Assembly (NCBI GenBank): GCA_907164885.2 | Contig: OU015501.1 | Coordinates: 65,684,808 to 65,748,807, forward strand | DNA from: Dolomedes plantarius | Taxonomy: Eukaryota; Arthropoda; Arachnida; Araneae; Dolomedidae | Length of the DNA: 64,000 nt | Direction: 5' to 3' | Position numbers and translations under genes: made by a program | The notes under the pieces: model-generated | Told to the model about the DNA's origin: nothing | Database searches by the model: none | The model's input: the letters and a program-made list of their open reading frames with translations, nothing else | Part shown: piece after piece, positions 23,592 through 37,277 of the stretch | How the letters are laid out: each line of letters begins with the position of its first letter | How positions within the stretch are numbered: position 1 is the first letter of the stretch

Positions 23592-23663
23592 CATTAATTG
23601 CATACATTGACCATTGTGTTCAATTTGAATGTACTCCGTAGCGACGAACGGGTATTCAGCTAG
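22879..23663 (+). mobile_element. Helitron-like element B, non-autonomous, complete
   Basis: Starts TC TATATATATAAAACAG and ends CAGCTAG before T. The 3' hairpin CCGT AGCGACGA ACGG lies at 23637-23652, 7 nt from CTAG. Length 785 bp, no Rep/helicase frame. A 40-bp direct repeat (ATTGCATACATTGACC...TTTGAAT) flanks a (CT)n(TA)n tract at 23525-23588 inside the element. TTTATCATGATAATCCCCCT at 23383-23402 repeats exactly the host sequence just outside the 5' end (22804-22823). Confidence 0.75.
23525..23588. repeat. (CT)n(TA)n microsatellite inside Helitron B
   Basis: About 11 CT units followed by about 20 TA units. Confidence 0.9.
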
Positions 23664-26660
23664 TACATAAATAAAATATACCTGACAGATGAAGAGAATT
23701 AATAAAGTACCATGAAGAAGAGTTCCTCTTAGTCCAGTATTTCTTACTTTGCAGTGTTGTGACGATTTATTCTGCTTTATATATATATTTGTAAATGCTT
23801 TGCTGGTCCTCTTCCCTCCCATAGCTCCCGATTCGTGGAACGTTCGTTAAGGAGTCTTTGTCGCACTGTGTTCTGTCCGGGAGGCAATCACCTCTGCCAC
23901 CTGTCTCGGACATCTGCTGCCGTCTTGGGAGGCTTTGGGAGAATGGCTGCTATATTGGCCAGGCCAGAACTTCCGGTTCTTATGTCTCAATTGCCAGGGG
24001 TTTGAGGTGTTGGCCCCCTATTTTTGGGAAAATTTAATTTCTTTTTGTCGTTTTTCTGGAGACACACTTTTTTTGGCAACTATTACTTTATAACGGCTGA
24101 ACGCAGCCGAATTTTTCAGTCGTTTGACCTTTATCACATGCTAAGGAGGTCAACATAGTGTTTTGTAGCTCCGGAGTTCTTTATACAAAATATTTTTTCC
24201 CTGCTGAACACAACGCAAGAGAAGAGTAACGCCTTCGTAACAGCAGTAACAGATATGATGACCATGCCTATACGTACTGCAAGGCATTAGATCTTTCCAT
24301 TAATTGCAGTTAAGTGTAAAATACATGAAAAAATACAATTGTTCAATAATCCAAAGAAAATTATTAATAAAAAGCAAACAAACATGTAAATATTTTTGTC
24401 TATTCTCTAACATTAGAGATACTTGATCTCTGCCGCCTCATTACCTGGATGAAAAATACTCACATATATCTGTTAATTTATAGCCATTACGTATCCAAAG
24501 CTTATACCAAGCTAATGTCACATTCTTCTTAATCAGTAATATGATAAGTAACGTCTTTGATTCTCAGACTGCAAAGGTTATTTACGAATTAGAACTAAAG
24601 AATGTAGTACATAGAACACAGAACATTAAAGAATGGATTAGCAAACAACAAATAGTAATGTAATCTCTTAGAATTTGAACATTGTTGTTTGTACATAAGT
24701 AAGATGTATTAAAGCCTTACTCACACACATAATATAAAGCCTAACAAACGGGTTGTCTACTTCCAAATCTGTTATAATTATCAATAAACAGTCTTACTTT
24801 AATATTATTTTAAATGTTTAATATCATGCATTACTATTTCTTTTATCAAAGTTTTATATAAAGTTTTTTTTTAGATTAAAGCTAAACACTCAGTGTAGAA
24901 AATATGACAAAACACTTCTTTCTATGGAAACATAAAGTGAGGCATCAGCTTTTATTAAAGAGTGAAGCTTTAATTTGATACCTTTTGACTTTATTTAAAG
25001 AAGCACAGTGTCAGATTTTATCTATTAAACTTCATAACAATTTGGAGTTTCAAATTTAAAACACAGTTCAATTTCGTGGTTGAAATAAATGAGAAATCGA
25101 TAGATTAAGAAAAGAATCTGTGGAGCAAGCATTAATTATCGTATGAACTTCTAGTTTCATTTGATGTATTAATTCCTGAAACTATCTACTTTTTCTAACG
25201 TTTTTCAAAAGAATTCTAATTTCTATAAAGAAATGCTAAAGTTCCAGTTCGACTAAAAATGTGATTAAAACTGAAGAATTTGAATTGGAAAAGTTTTTAA
25301 TCAAAACATGATTAAGGAGGAAATAGTTTATTCTCTTAGATGGACTAGAGAGCATTGAAATAACTTGCATTTTTAAGGAAGTAATTTTTTGCATGTTTCT
25401 TACCTTATTTATTGAGTAGAGTGATAAAAATATTCTAAGAATTATTTTAAATTTGTTAATGAAACAACTTTTACACGTTGACGCAAATGCGAAACCAAAC
25501 CCTAAACATAGTAAATATTCGTCTCTGTTTCACTTTTACAGTCAGTGGAATAACATACATCATTTAAAATTTTAACATTTATCAAATTTTACGGAACCAT
25601 ATATTATTTTACACAAATTCCATCGCTTATAGCTGATGATAAAATAAACAGAAAGATTTGGAAAATATTATAAATAAAAAATCAAATATTCACCATCTCC
25701 ATGAAATTGATAAGAGTAAGTGATAGAGTCTGTCTCTTAAAATTTTACTCAAAATTACACTTATTTCTTTTAAAAACGAATTCTGTCTACTAAGAGATAA
25801 AATTAAGAATATGTATTTCAAGTATGTACATTTATCGACCATTTAATTCGGAACATTTATTTGAGAGGATAGGAATTTTTCCGATTTCTAGAAATCTAGA
25901 TGTCAGATTATCAAGGCAATTCAATAATGTTAATTAAGTTTCATTAATCTACCTACTTCCCAGTTGACGAAAAAAGCATGACATTTGATTTTTATTTCAG
26001 ACGTTTTCAGAAATATTTAACAAAATAAAAATTTTCATTGACATTTGAATCTATGTGAGCGAAGTTACCATTAAAATAACCACATGCATTTGAAAACAAA
26101 AATTGTAGTTTTGCCGATAAAATACCGGTTTTAAGGTTTAGTAACTTATGATTGATTATCATCATAGCTGGGATTTACATTAGTCGTCGACTATTGGAAG
26201 TATTATCATAATTAAACACATTCTAAAAATTTACCATGGAAAATTTCAACGTCAACATAAAATTAATAATAAATAAATAAAAATGTATACAGACCACCAT
26301 ATTGTGTAAATTGCCTGAAAAAGGAAGGCGGACATGTACAAAAGAAATTCAATGGAAATAGTTCTCTTTCTCATAGTATTCTGTTAGAAGAATATCGGCC
26401 TAGAAGTTTGGAGACACATGGTGGTGGTCATTACAGTGCTAAACTTCTCTGTACAGGGTTTATCTTTATGCGATTGCATATTATGGAAACCTGTGTACCG
26501 TAATGAAACTACTTTTATCATTTCTTTTTAATGCCATAAATTATTGTACATTATATTTTACACTAGTAATAATTTTCGAGTACACTTATTATTTTGGTAT
26601 TTACGAGATGTTTGTGGATGAGTTGAATTAAGTTGATTGAGAGAGCTGCGTTCATTTTTT
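23664..26660. other. Mostly AT-rich intergenic with a GC-richer island at 23820-24250
   Basis: The island (start TAGCTCCCGATTCGTGG) differs in base composition from its surroundings and may be a degraded transposon, but all frames are interrupted and I recognise no motif. The rest, 24250-26660, holds no supported feature. Confidence 0.4.
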
Positions 26661-26735
26661 GCTACATGACGTGTGTTGTTGCTGTTGCACATCCCCAAAG
26701 ACTAGCAGGACTGCCATGGACCTGACATAGCAACT

Positions 26736-27030
26736 CTATATCAGGTTCATGACATTGTTCACTCTAAGGAAATCCTGAACCATCAATGGATTGGCAGCTA
26801 GATCTCGCATGGAGAGCCCCAGGCAAGCAAGAATATGTTCAGGGGAAGCCCACTCAGTAGAACTCTTGGAGCAGACTTCAAAACACTTAGAACACTCAGA
26901 ATATGTCAAAGATCTAAGATGCCCGCTGATAAAGCGAGTAAGAACCTCTTGCCTGTTACAACTAAGTGCCAGAGAGCCACCCGGTCGATTACTCTGATAC
27001 CAGTGATGCGCTGGTGGAACGAGCCAAGTG
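26736..27030 (-). pseudogene. LINE (non-LTR retrotransposon) ORF2 C-terminal tail
   Basis: The minus strand from about 27030 to the TAG at 26738-26736 is open for about 98 codons. It holds a pattern common at the C-terminus of arthropod RNase H-bearing LINE polyproteins: L-T-R-F-I-S-G-H-L-R-S-L-T, then C-S-K-C-F-E-V-C-S-K, then A-S-P-E-H-I-L-A-C-L-G-L and D-F-L-R-V-N-N-V-M. The paired cysteines plus H and C form a zinc-finger-like tail. After the stop, the minus strand has a short CAACAGCAACAACA tract, as in the 3' UTRs of such elements. Reverse transcriptase and endonuclease parts are absent (5' truncation is usual for LINEs). Confidence 0.65.
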
Positions 27031-28723
27031 GTTTTATTTTTGCATTTATTGCTGGAAACATGACGTGTAATTAGACCAGGACCTACTGCTTGAAGCGGGA
27101 TTCCGAACTGCTATAAATATCTATGCCATCAGAAATACTCAAACCCATAGATTCTTGTATCGGATGCCAGTGTTATAGCCACTCGATCATAGTCCGAATG
27201 AGATGCTTGTGGGAGACAAATAAGATAAATTTTAAAGCAATATTGATCAATAACGATTTTTAGAACTGGCAACTGGTTGGGGCCAACACAACATTTGGTC
27301 CTGCTTTTATAGCATAAGTAGTTACTTCTCCTTTTGTAATTTATCGTTTGTTCCATGAGACAATGCTATAAAATGCTCAAAGACCAGAATAAGGATGACA
27401 TTTGTTGTGCCAATACGATATCCTGCATTATAATTTATTGTTCATTTAAAAAGATTTTTCTTACATTTTGACATGCAGTTAAATTTTCGGCTCTGAACTT
27501 CCCGACATGATCTTAGTATGAGGAATTTTTTCCTGTTTGACTTAAAATATTTGTTACCCTTTGTAAAATAATTTGAAATTCAAAATCCCCCCTAAAAATT
27601 TTTGCCCACTGTTATTACTTTTTTAAGGATTAATGAAAAATTTATTATTTCTAAATTTTAGTTTCCGTTGATGATTTAACCATACATAAATTCGACTCTC
27701 ATGATACTTTCGGTGAAGTCCAAAGCACGTAACGTGTGTAAGTATTATGCAAATTGCGCCATTAACAGTCCAATACAAGTCGATATAGGCACTATTAAAA
27801 CTTTTATCTTTTAGTTTATGATCAGATGAGGAATTTCTTGGCAAATAATTCGTTTTCTTTAAAACAAAGCCAGTACATTTCCTATTTCTATGCACAGAAG
27901 TATACAGCTATAAAATTTGTAAATTATTTTGTTGGCTTCACATAATAAAATACTTTGTTCTTCAAAAATTGTAATTTTCTTAGTAATTTTAAAAACAATT
28001 ATTGATTGACATTTTAACAGAAAAAAAGTGGAAGTAATATCTGTTTTTGCTTCACTACTCTGAAAGTTTACGTCTATGTTTCTCTTTAAAAATGCATTCT
28101 ATAGTAATAATAGCCGTCGGTATTTGAAAATTATTACGTGGAAAAAGAGAGATAAGTGTGTTTCAGGGGAAAAAGGAATTTGTATCTGCTCCATAACAGT
28201 TAAAAGAGGGATAATATATCAAAAAGTTTTCGTCTTGCTAATGTCTTCTCTACCTCATCCATTTTTTGAAGAGTAAACGAATATTTTAGAAACACTATAG
28301 GATTTATAAGAGTATTTGATGATATTGTTTTGCAAAATATTTCTTTCTTGCAAAATTCCTTTTTGTATTGAATTAAATAAAAAAATAGTTTACAATATTT
28401 TTGAAGAAAACCATTTTAATATCAGTGTTTTTATTCTTGATCTTACACTTTATCATTATATATAAAACCAGACAACTATTCACTAAAAATGTATTGCTCT
28501 TTTTATACAAATTCCCGTTTAAGTGAAAATTCAGTTTAGAAAACTCCAGAATTACGTATAAAGTATTTTATTACCTGAATATTCAATTTTTTAGACTATT
28601 TCAAAAAGCTGAATCAAGTTTGGTTTGAAGCGCTAAAGTCAACTTTTTGCTACACAAAAGTTAATTAGACAAGGAATATACAGTTTAATGCCGATTCCGA
28701 ACGGCTACAAGCATCCAAGCCAA
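27031..28723. other. AT-rich intergenic, no gene seen
   Basis: Nothing supported. Confidence 0.5.
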
Positions 28724-28792
28724 CAGTGGGACTCGAAACCACAGGATCTGTACCGAATACCAGCATCAATAGCCATTTGGCCATCAACCGCC
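28690..28792 (-). ncRNA. tRNA-derived SINE-like sequence
   Basis: On the minus strand box A TGGCCAAATGG (perfect to TRGYnnARnnG) is followed by box B-like GTTTCGAGTCC with a closing GTGG/CCAC stem, spaced as in a tRNA. The acceptor stem does not pair. The middle segment GATGCTGGTATTCGGTACAG resembles the insertion at 41986-42154, which shares CGGTACAGATCC, so the two may be one SINE family. Confidence 0.5.
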
Positions 28793-30303
28793 AAAGCTGA
28801 ATTAGGAAGATACACGCATTGTGATATTATTTATAAATCATTATTTATTCACATGACTCAAAATATTATTTTAAACATTGAAATTTATGATATATACACT
28901 CTTTAAAGATCTGTTATCTTAATTTCAAAATTTTTTTTGTATTAAGAGTCGACAATTATCGCTAAGCATGCTCAAAATGAACGTTTTAAAATTATCAATA
29001 ATTATGAACCAAAGGTTTTTTTTGATTCCCCGATATACTTTATCAGCAGTACAGTGATTCTTAAACGGTATATGACAGTGTCATTTTTGTATGAATACAG
29101 AACTCCTTATATGAGACAAAACAGAATGAAACAATTTCATTAAATCCGGGCTTAGGGTTTCTGAGTCGCAGGTATTTTTAATCAAAGTTGATAGGATACT
29201 TGTTATTAAATTTAGGTGCGAGTTGGATGTTTCATTTCAAATTCCATTACTGCCATCTATTGTCAGAAAGAGGAATATTTTGTTTCCAGCACAATTACTA
29301 TGTTTCCAGAAATATGGTGCGTCTATGTTAAGCTCCATGCCTAGGGGCAGAAATGAATATGTTCGAGTATTTTTGAAAGATGGTTAATCAGGCAAAAATG
29401 TTGACATCAAAAGCATTCTTTGTGGAACACAGAAAAATATCCTTTTGAAATAATGAGACGTGATTAATGCTGAATATTCGAAATATAAATACCATTCAAT
29501 TGAAAAATATTATTTGAATTATCATAAACCTTCATTTCGGTGAAAAATTGAAATCGATTTGATTTCTAAGCATATGAACTCAATGGGGATACGAGGTCTA
29601 GTGATCTTAGTTTTCTACTGGAAACGTTATAAAAGTATGCAAGGGGTTTCGTTGTAAATTATTTCTTTTTAAGTGTAAGAATGGATCGTAATGTGTCTTA
29701 GCGAAAGTTTAATAACGCATCTGCTGGTGAGTATTCTTTCTTAGTTGGTTGATACTTACATGCAATTATTTTTCCCTTTAACATTGAGGAAAATAGACGG
29801 TTGTTAATTTCTTTAATTAAACTATAAAAATAGGAGACTGAAGTTGGTTACATTAGCTAAATATTTAAAAGTATTGATGAGCGATGGGAAATTATGGTTT
29901 TGATATAGCTGAACATTGTAATAACTTCATGAGGTTAAATACAAAAATTGACGTCAAGTTTCAGTTTGTCTATCCTGTTTGACTTCATTCAAAATTGTCT
30001 TTGAAACTATTTGATCTAATTTCATTTTATTTCAATTATAAGAAAAATGTAAACAATGGTTTTAGATACATCCAAATTTTAAAATATCTAGCAGGATGAT
30101 AGCAAAGCCTGTATGCTTTTGTAGACGAAAGCATTTCAAACCGTTCCCTAATCCCACCAAGATATGGAACCTTATCTGGTTAATGCTTGTAGAATACAGA
30201 TGTTATTGGATTACAGTGACAAATCGATACCACTGTAGATTTATTTTTCGAATCTTTATGAATGTTTCGCAAAAGTAAACATTAGTAACAGGATGAAATC
30301 TCT

Positions 30304-30306
<3 letters not shown>
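28793..30306. other. AT-rich intergenic, no gene seen
   Basis: Nothing supported. Confidence 0.5.

Positions 30307-30361
<55 letters not shown>
30307..30361. repeat. (TA)n(TG)n microsatellite
   Basis: About 17 TA units followed by about 9 TG units. Confidence 0.9.
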
Positions 30362-33017
30362 ATGTTCGTATTAAATATATATATATACAAAGAGCAAATA
30401 CTCCAAACATTTACATACTTGTTTACAGCAGAATGAAAATACAGTAAAAATACTTAAGAACAATGCTTTCTGTATCATATAATAATATAAGAGGAGTGAC
30501 AGTAAAATAGAGCAATGATCATAGAAATGCGAGGGGTGATTTTGAAAACTGTCGGTAGTTATAACGTGCTTTAAGAAATTGTTTATAATAAAAATGAAGT
30601 TTTTGAATTCTATTGTTAATCTTGAGAGCATTTGTTTAAACCTTTACAGACATGACGTGTAAATGATTAACTATTTTCTTAAACTAACGGAATATATACA
30701 GACATATGTAAATTTCAAAGACCCATTCATAAAATATATATATAGATAATACAAAATGAAACTAGAGTTTATCTCATACGACTTGAGCTTGAAACTATAT
30801 GGATTATAGATTGCGAATGGCTGTTGTTCAGCAGTATAAAATTAATTTGTCTTCATTTTACACAACTACTAACCATGCAAACTCTAAAATTCGTAAAGTA
30901 AAATTTGATCTTTAAAGAGAGTTAAAATATACTTTTATTATATACTACGTTACACTTCGTTTTCATATAACTATGCATAAATTTCACAACGTCCTTTTTT
31001 ATCAAAATTATAACGATGTTTTAAAACCCCAAAAAGGAAAAAGGAAAATTACTAAAGTCATGTTGAGTTGTTTTTTCTTTTCGCGATTTCATAAAATCAT
31101 CTGCTGAACTCAGAGTTCTATTGCTGTACGTGACAGCTGTTTTCGGAGGTCATATCACTAAAAACTTTTATTCAAAGTATTTCAAATATCTCACCAATGC
31201 TATAACTCTATTAATTAATTCCTACTCTTGGAACAAAATTTAACTTTCTACGCTCATTCTCACCAGCTGAACTTGCTTCACAGATAGGCTACGGCGATCG
31301 TCACTATCTGTCAAATCCTGATTCCGACTGCCAGTCTCTGTTAGACTGACAGTTAAAATCTGTTGGACTCGTTGGAATCTGTTGGAATCTTTTGGACTGG
31401 TAGTTGGACTGGCAGTTGGCGGATGAGAAAAAAATCCCATACTTCAGCTGACGGATTTCCCGTATAAGTTATTCCAACCATACGGACATCTTTCTTCCTG
31501 ATTAGCCCCCGGTGTGAAATTTCATCGAATTATAAGAATAGAGAGAAGGATCGTGCCTGTAAAATGTCGCAGATAAAAAATTAAATGCAAAAGAACTGGT
31601 TAAAACCGAGAATGATTACTTGACACCTAAAAAGGGATAGTGAACTAAGAAAATTTTTATTCACGAAAAATAGTTTGGAGTGCTAGATTTGCAACTGAGT
31701 TGAAGCCTGGAATGTACAGTGATCATACATATTTTCTGAATATAAACCATAAGTTTATTTCCTATCCCAGCTTTGAAATACGCTATTCCTCAACTAAAGA
31801 AAATTTCAGGCCACGTAGCTTGTATTGTTTTGCTTAATTACCATTATTCTTCCGATATTAACTAAAAACTAGATTTAATTAGTTCCGCGGTCTTCGGTGG
31901 TAATTAAAACTAATTTTACAAATGACATGCTGGAAATTTTTCTATTCTGACGTATATCCTCTAATTAACATCCTTAATTTTGTTTCACATTTTCTACTTT
32001 AGAGCAGCCACTTTTCATTGAAAGCTTTTTCATTGGTTGTTCACATATTTCCGAGCAATTTGTGACGGGACATTGTTAATGTGTATCTTTTTTTGTCTTA
32101 CCGCTTATCAAAAATTAATGGAAGATAGTTATGGAGAAAACTTTAAACGCACAAAAATGGTAGAAATTTATAATATAATCTATAAAATGCTTGTAATTTG
32201 AGTAGGAATATGGAAACGACTAATCTTGAAATCATATTCTCCTTCATATTTGATCTGACTTTTAGAAAGTCTGCATCTCCCAAATTTTTCAAAAATGCCC
32301 CAATCCAGTCTCTCAGTCTAAGAATCTCAGAAATCTGCAAACTAAAAATTATAGATGAAACTCCAAATGCATCGTTTTGTTAGATTTTGAATATGAAATA
32401 TATAATTAATTAAAAAAATTGGATCATATTTTAAAATTTATTAGTTTAGTTTCATGAAAGAAATTTGTCATTAAGCGTAGATATGATATGGGAAAAATAT
32501 TATTTTATAAAGACTTTTTTGGAGGGTGAGGAAGAAATACTTTATTTTTAGAGAAATTAAATAGATAATTTTACAACGCTTTACAAAATGAACATTTTAT
32601 ATAAGGAGTTTTTGATCTTATATAAGATTTCTATTTCAAGAGAGATATGAATTGATAGAACAGTACTAATCTAATTGAAATTTAGGAAACACTTAAGAAA
32701 ATCATTTTGAAAATCTCTAAATGTGGGAAAAGTTGTATTTACACAAACATATTGGCTCAGTTGATTTCAGAGCCTAAAACTTCGTTAAATTGTTTAAGAG
32801 GTGAATTAAAAATTACGTATTATATCTATCCCTTGCCAGCACATTGCTATGAACCGAGATAAAAAAAATCTTTAGTAGCAATTAAACTAAAGGATAGGGA
32901 GATGAATGATTTTGAACTTGCTTCTGTAGCAGACTTTCAACTACACTGCCGTTGGTTAAATGTTAATGGGGATCAGCGTTTGCTTAGACTCACCAGCTCA
33001 TGATTGTAGAAACACCT
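30362..33017. other. AT-rich intergenic, no gene seen
   Basis: A short degenerate array of GTTGGAATCT/GTTGGACT units lies at about 31360-31425. Otherwise nothing supported. Confidence 0.5.
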
Positions 33018-33130
33018 AGATCGGACATGCATCAAGGATTTTCCGAAATGTACAGTTTTCCTCTCAGGACATATGTCTCCTGAACATCTTTTCTGCTGTG
33101 CAGCTGTCCAGCTCTGGAGAAAATAATACC
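33018..33130 (+). pseudogene. Possible LINE tail relic
   Basis: About 37 codons ending at a TAA carry R-T-C-I-K-D-F-P-K-C and then H-M-S-P-E-H-L-F-C-C, which resembles the C-x-x-C / S-P-E-H-x-x-x-C tail of RNase H-bearing LINEs like the one at 26.7-27.0 kb, on the other strand. Upstream the frame is broken. Short and diverged, so uncertain. Confidence 0.3.
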
Positions 33131-36100
33131 CTCGTTACAGTTTATGGACTTTGAAGTTTTTCGGGAGAAAAGCAACAAAATAAACCGATTTGTAACATGG
33201 TGCCAATACCATTACATTCCTATGTGTCCTGGCTTTTGTGCATGAGAGAGAGTTACTTTTAATAGATTTCCTCATTATATAAATGGTCAATTAAATAATA
33301 ATGCATCCCATAGTGGTTAAATACTGCTCCTTTTAGAGAAGAAATTAAAAATTCAGACTTTCGTTATCAGGTATTCCTTTCCGAACTTAGTGTGACCTTC
33401 TCACTCTAATGACCATCGGCTAAAACAATTTCTTGCGTCGATTTTTTACTGATTCTAATTATATTTGCCCTTATCAGAGAAGTATTGCACATTTAAGCAT
33501 TTATGATAAAATGTGCTGTGAATAAAAGTTTTATATTATAGGGAGCTTATTTTAAAAATTTTCCTGCAATCGATTCAACTGTTTATGCGAAAAATATATT
33601 TGTGTATTTTTGCACCTGAAAACTACCCTAAGTAAACATTAAGAGAAATAATATTAGGGGAAACTTTATGTGCTATGAATGCTTCCCCTCCAAAATTCTT
33701 ACCAGATTTCCATTTCCGTATTTAAGATACTTGCAAGTTGAACCCGTAATTCAAAACGTTGAATGAAATGCATATAAAATTTTAAATATTTCAATATTTT
33801 CTAGCCAATTTCAAATATTCTGGTTACGACTAAATTTTTTTTATATTTAAACTACTTATTAAAATGATAAAAAATATTCCCTTTAAATTCATAACGTTTT
33901 TAATACCATTCTTGTTTCTTAAAACTACCTAGATCCCGAATCATGTCATTTAGGCCGCTGACATTAAAATGCAGTTTCAAATTTATGTACTTTCTCTTGT
34001 GACACTACAAAAGATTGTTTTTTAATACAAAGGACGAAAAATTTAAATTTATTTAAATATTATCAATTGCATTTTTTATTACTTTCCACTTAATTACATT
34101 GTGGAAATTTATTGTAAGTAGTTCTTTTAATATGAAGATCCGTGTAACTCTTAATTACCATAACAAATGGACATAGTTAAGCTCATTTGCATTACTCTAG
34201 GACTATTTAAATGCATAACATGTTGTAATTTTTATAAAGATAAAACTGGTTTATTATTTTCCGTACTCGAGTTACTAATTTTTTTTCGAATTTTCTATTT
34301 TATGTCTTATGGAAATTAAACTTGTTTGTTTCCCAGATTTAGAGGCAGCTATTAGTGTGATTAATAGCTAAATGGAAGAGGAGTGCAGGAAAAAAATATG
34401 TTTAAGAAACTTTTTTATGGTTACATAGTTTTTGCGACATAAGTCGAGGGATTTCAATTTTCGAATCGGAAATACAAGTGCTTTCTTTCCCCACTAGAGA
34501 TATAACTGCTGATGATTAAGATGATAAAAGCTAAAATTATAAGACAGATAAAAAAGCATCATTTTTGGTAGTAATTCCCAATATTCATCATCTAATTAAA
34601 TTTATTACTATCTTTAGCATTCTGTACTGAGAACATTTATACAACGAAATATCGAGAACCAAATTATAAAAATAATCCTTTTTTATATTAAACTGACAAA
34701 GTATTTTAGAATTTCATTGATGTTATAACATAGTATTTCAAAATTTAATTACAACTGAGAAATAATTCGACAGTTAACATTTGCAGATATGTTCATGACC
34801 GCCTCATTTATCAGACATTGTAAGGTTGAAATTATCAGGAAAAACCTCCTTAACTGGATGAATTTCACAAAACATTTCCGTTTACGAATTTAATTGCTTT
34901 GTTGTGTATCCATCGGTTATGTATTGCTGAATTGTCTATAAGTATGGCCTCATTAGTCCTTAAGTGCTACAGCCAGTGTCAAGAGCAATTTACGTACAGA
35001 AAACTGAGAAAATTAATTGACGAAACAGAGTGAATTCCTTTGAGACGCCAGGATCTGTACCAGTCATCTTACTTGACTTTAAAATTGCTAGTTGGCGTAT
35101 TGCTGTAGAGAATTGTTGATCCGCTGACTGAGAAGCATAGAAAGAGGGAATATCAGCCTTCGTTAACTGACTCAGTGTTGTCTGACGAAGATTGCATTCT
35201 TACTTAGAAGATGTTCGTTCAGTAAGGCAATGATTCAATACTCTTTGAAGATTATTATTGAGTTGCAAAAGAAAAATATGCTTTAGTTTAAACTTCAATC
35301 CTTAGCCATTTTTTTCAACCATAAATATCATTATCTGATTTAAATACGGCGCATTTGTCTTTTGGCGAAACTTCCTTTTCCAGATAACTCATTTATATTT
35401 TTACAACACGATGTAATACCCTTTAAAGTAGTTTAAAGGTCTAATACAATTCGACTATTGTTCAATTCTTTTAAGTTATTTCAAAAGGTAATGTTAGTTA
35501 TTGTTTCTAAAACTGTTTATTTCCGATATCAAAGGGAAGAAGGGTCAACTTTCTTAATTGTTATGGATAAAAAATGCATGATATATTATCACTTATTACA
35601 ATGATACATTCTTTACAAGAACTACGGGGTTAACCTTATAAATGGCAATAACATCAGTTCATCTGAAACCCAGGTGAGAGAATTACATTGATATTAATAA
35701 TGAAGTTTGCGTAATATCAGAATAAAACTTTTGTGACGATGTAAGGGGAAGCAAAATTTTAAGAAGGTCTAGCTTTCTGGTTGTAAGCAAATGTCAAACA
35801 CGTTTCTGAGTCTGGTCAAAACAGTCCATCAGAATTTTTATTTACCATAGTTTATTTTACGAACTTTTGTCTCGTTGCGTAATTACTATTTATCTTAGCA
35901 ATATCAATTAAAATGAGTTAAAAAATGGTAAAAATTAAAAAATTCCTTTCGTATTAAATCTTCGACTAATTAAGTTGACGCATTTTAAAGGGAATGAAAT
36001 GTACATTTTAAATATTATTTATAAATAAATATTATGTTTTTATAAAATATAATTTATAAACTATGAAATAAATCTATGGTGGTACTTTTTTTCTTTATCT

Positions 36101-36270
36101 AAATTTTCAAGATTTGTCACTAATGTCTTCATGAGAAAGACTTGTACAATACCTTTTACTATAAACATTAAAAATTGATTGTTTGCATATGGCTTATATA
36201 TTTTATTGTGAAAATCCTTAAAACATGATCAAGTTCAGCGAATATTATAAACAAATTTCCCTGCTAGCAT
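33131..36270. other. AT-rich intergenic, no gene seen
   Basis: About 3.1 kb with no supported coding frame or transposon end. Confidence 0.5.
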
Positions 36271-37277
36271 TACAGAAGGTCGTTTGCATTTTATGGAAAC
36301 GAATTTGTGATTTATTTTCGTTTGTTCGCATTTTTAGATAAAAATTTGGCAGGTTCGGAATATTGTCTGCTACTGTTTTGTTTTGATTGGAATGTAAAAA
36401 TAAAAGATTTATTTTGAAAATGGCTCCTAAAATTGATAGATGGCTCGAAGGTTACGTAACTGCGCTTTCCGAGAGAAATATTCGTATCAACAAATTATAA
36501 ACCGGTGTAAAAATCACGGTTATGGCATTTCAAAAACAGGTATTTATAATACATTAAATTTGAAAGGAAAAAAATTTGAAAGGAAGTAAAAATGAAAACA
36601 TGACCACGAAACCCCATCCTAAGACTGTTCGGACGTAGGTAAATATCAAGAAAGTGAAGTTTCTGTTGCTAAAAGAAAATCTGCCAACTCAAAGATCTAT
36701 TGAATCGAAACTAAGAATGTCTTCTGACACTGTAAGTAAATTCATTCATAAAGATTTGAAGCTAAAAAAAATGTTTAAATCTAATGTTCACCTGCTTTTG
36801 CCTAAGCATATTGCTGAAAGAGAAACAAACTGTAGAAATTTATATGAAAAACACCTAGCTGCTGAAAAATGGAAATTTTTGGTAATACTCGTTGAGGCAT
36901 TAGGTGTATTTAAGTGACTGTAATAAAAAACGATCATTTTTTATTGCTCAACTGACGGTATTGACCGTACGAAATGGCTTCGTCACTGTACAGAAAAGTT
37001 CCCAAAGGGATTCATGATTGTTCCAGGATTTTGTTACAACGGAAAATTAAAAATTAAAAAAGTCTCAGGTAAAGCCAAAATTAATTCACTCTACTATCAG
37101 CAGAATATTTTAGAACCAATTTTTGAAGAAGGAATCCCAGCCTTATATGGAAAGGACATTGATAAAGTCGAGCTTCATATGGACAAAGCCTCTAGTCACA
37201 TGTCTAAATCAACTGCCGCTTATTTAGCAAAGAAAGAATCAGAAAGAGGAATAAATTGTATCTCATCTAATAAAATA

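Noticed and set aside
26791..27074. Plus-strand frames at the LINE fragment
   Set aside because: One superficially resembles a reverse-transcriptase piece, but the minus strand gives the better, longer LINE tail pattern.
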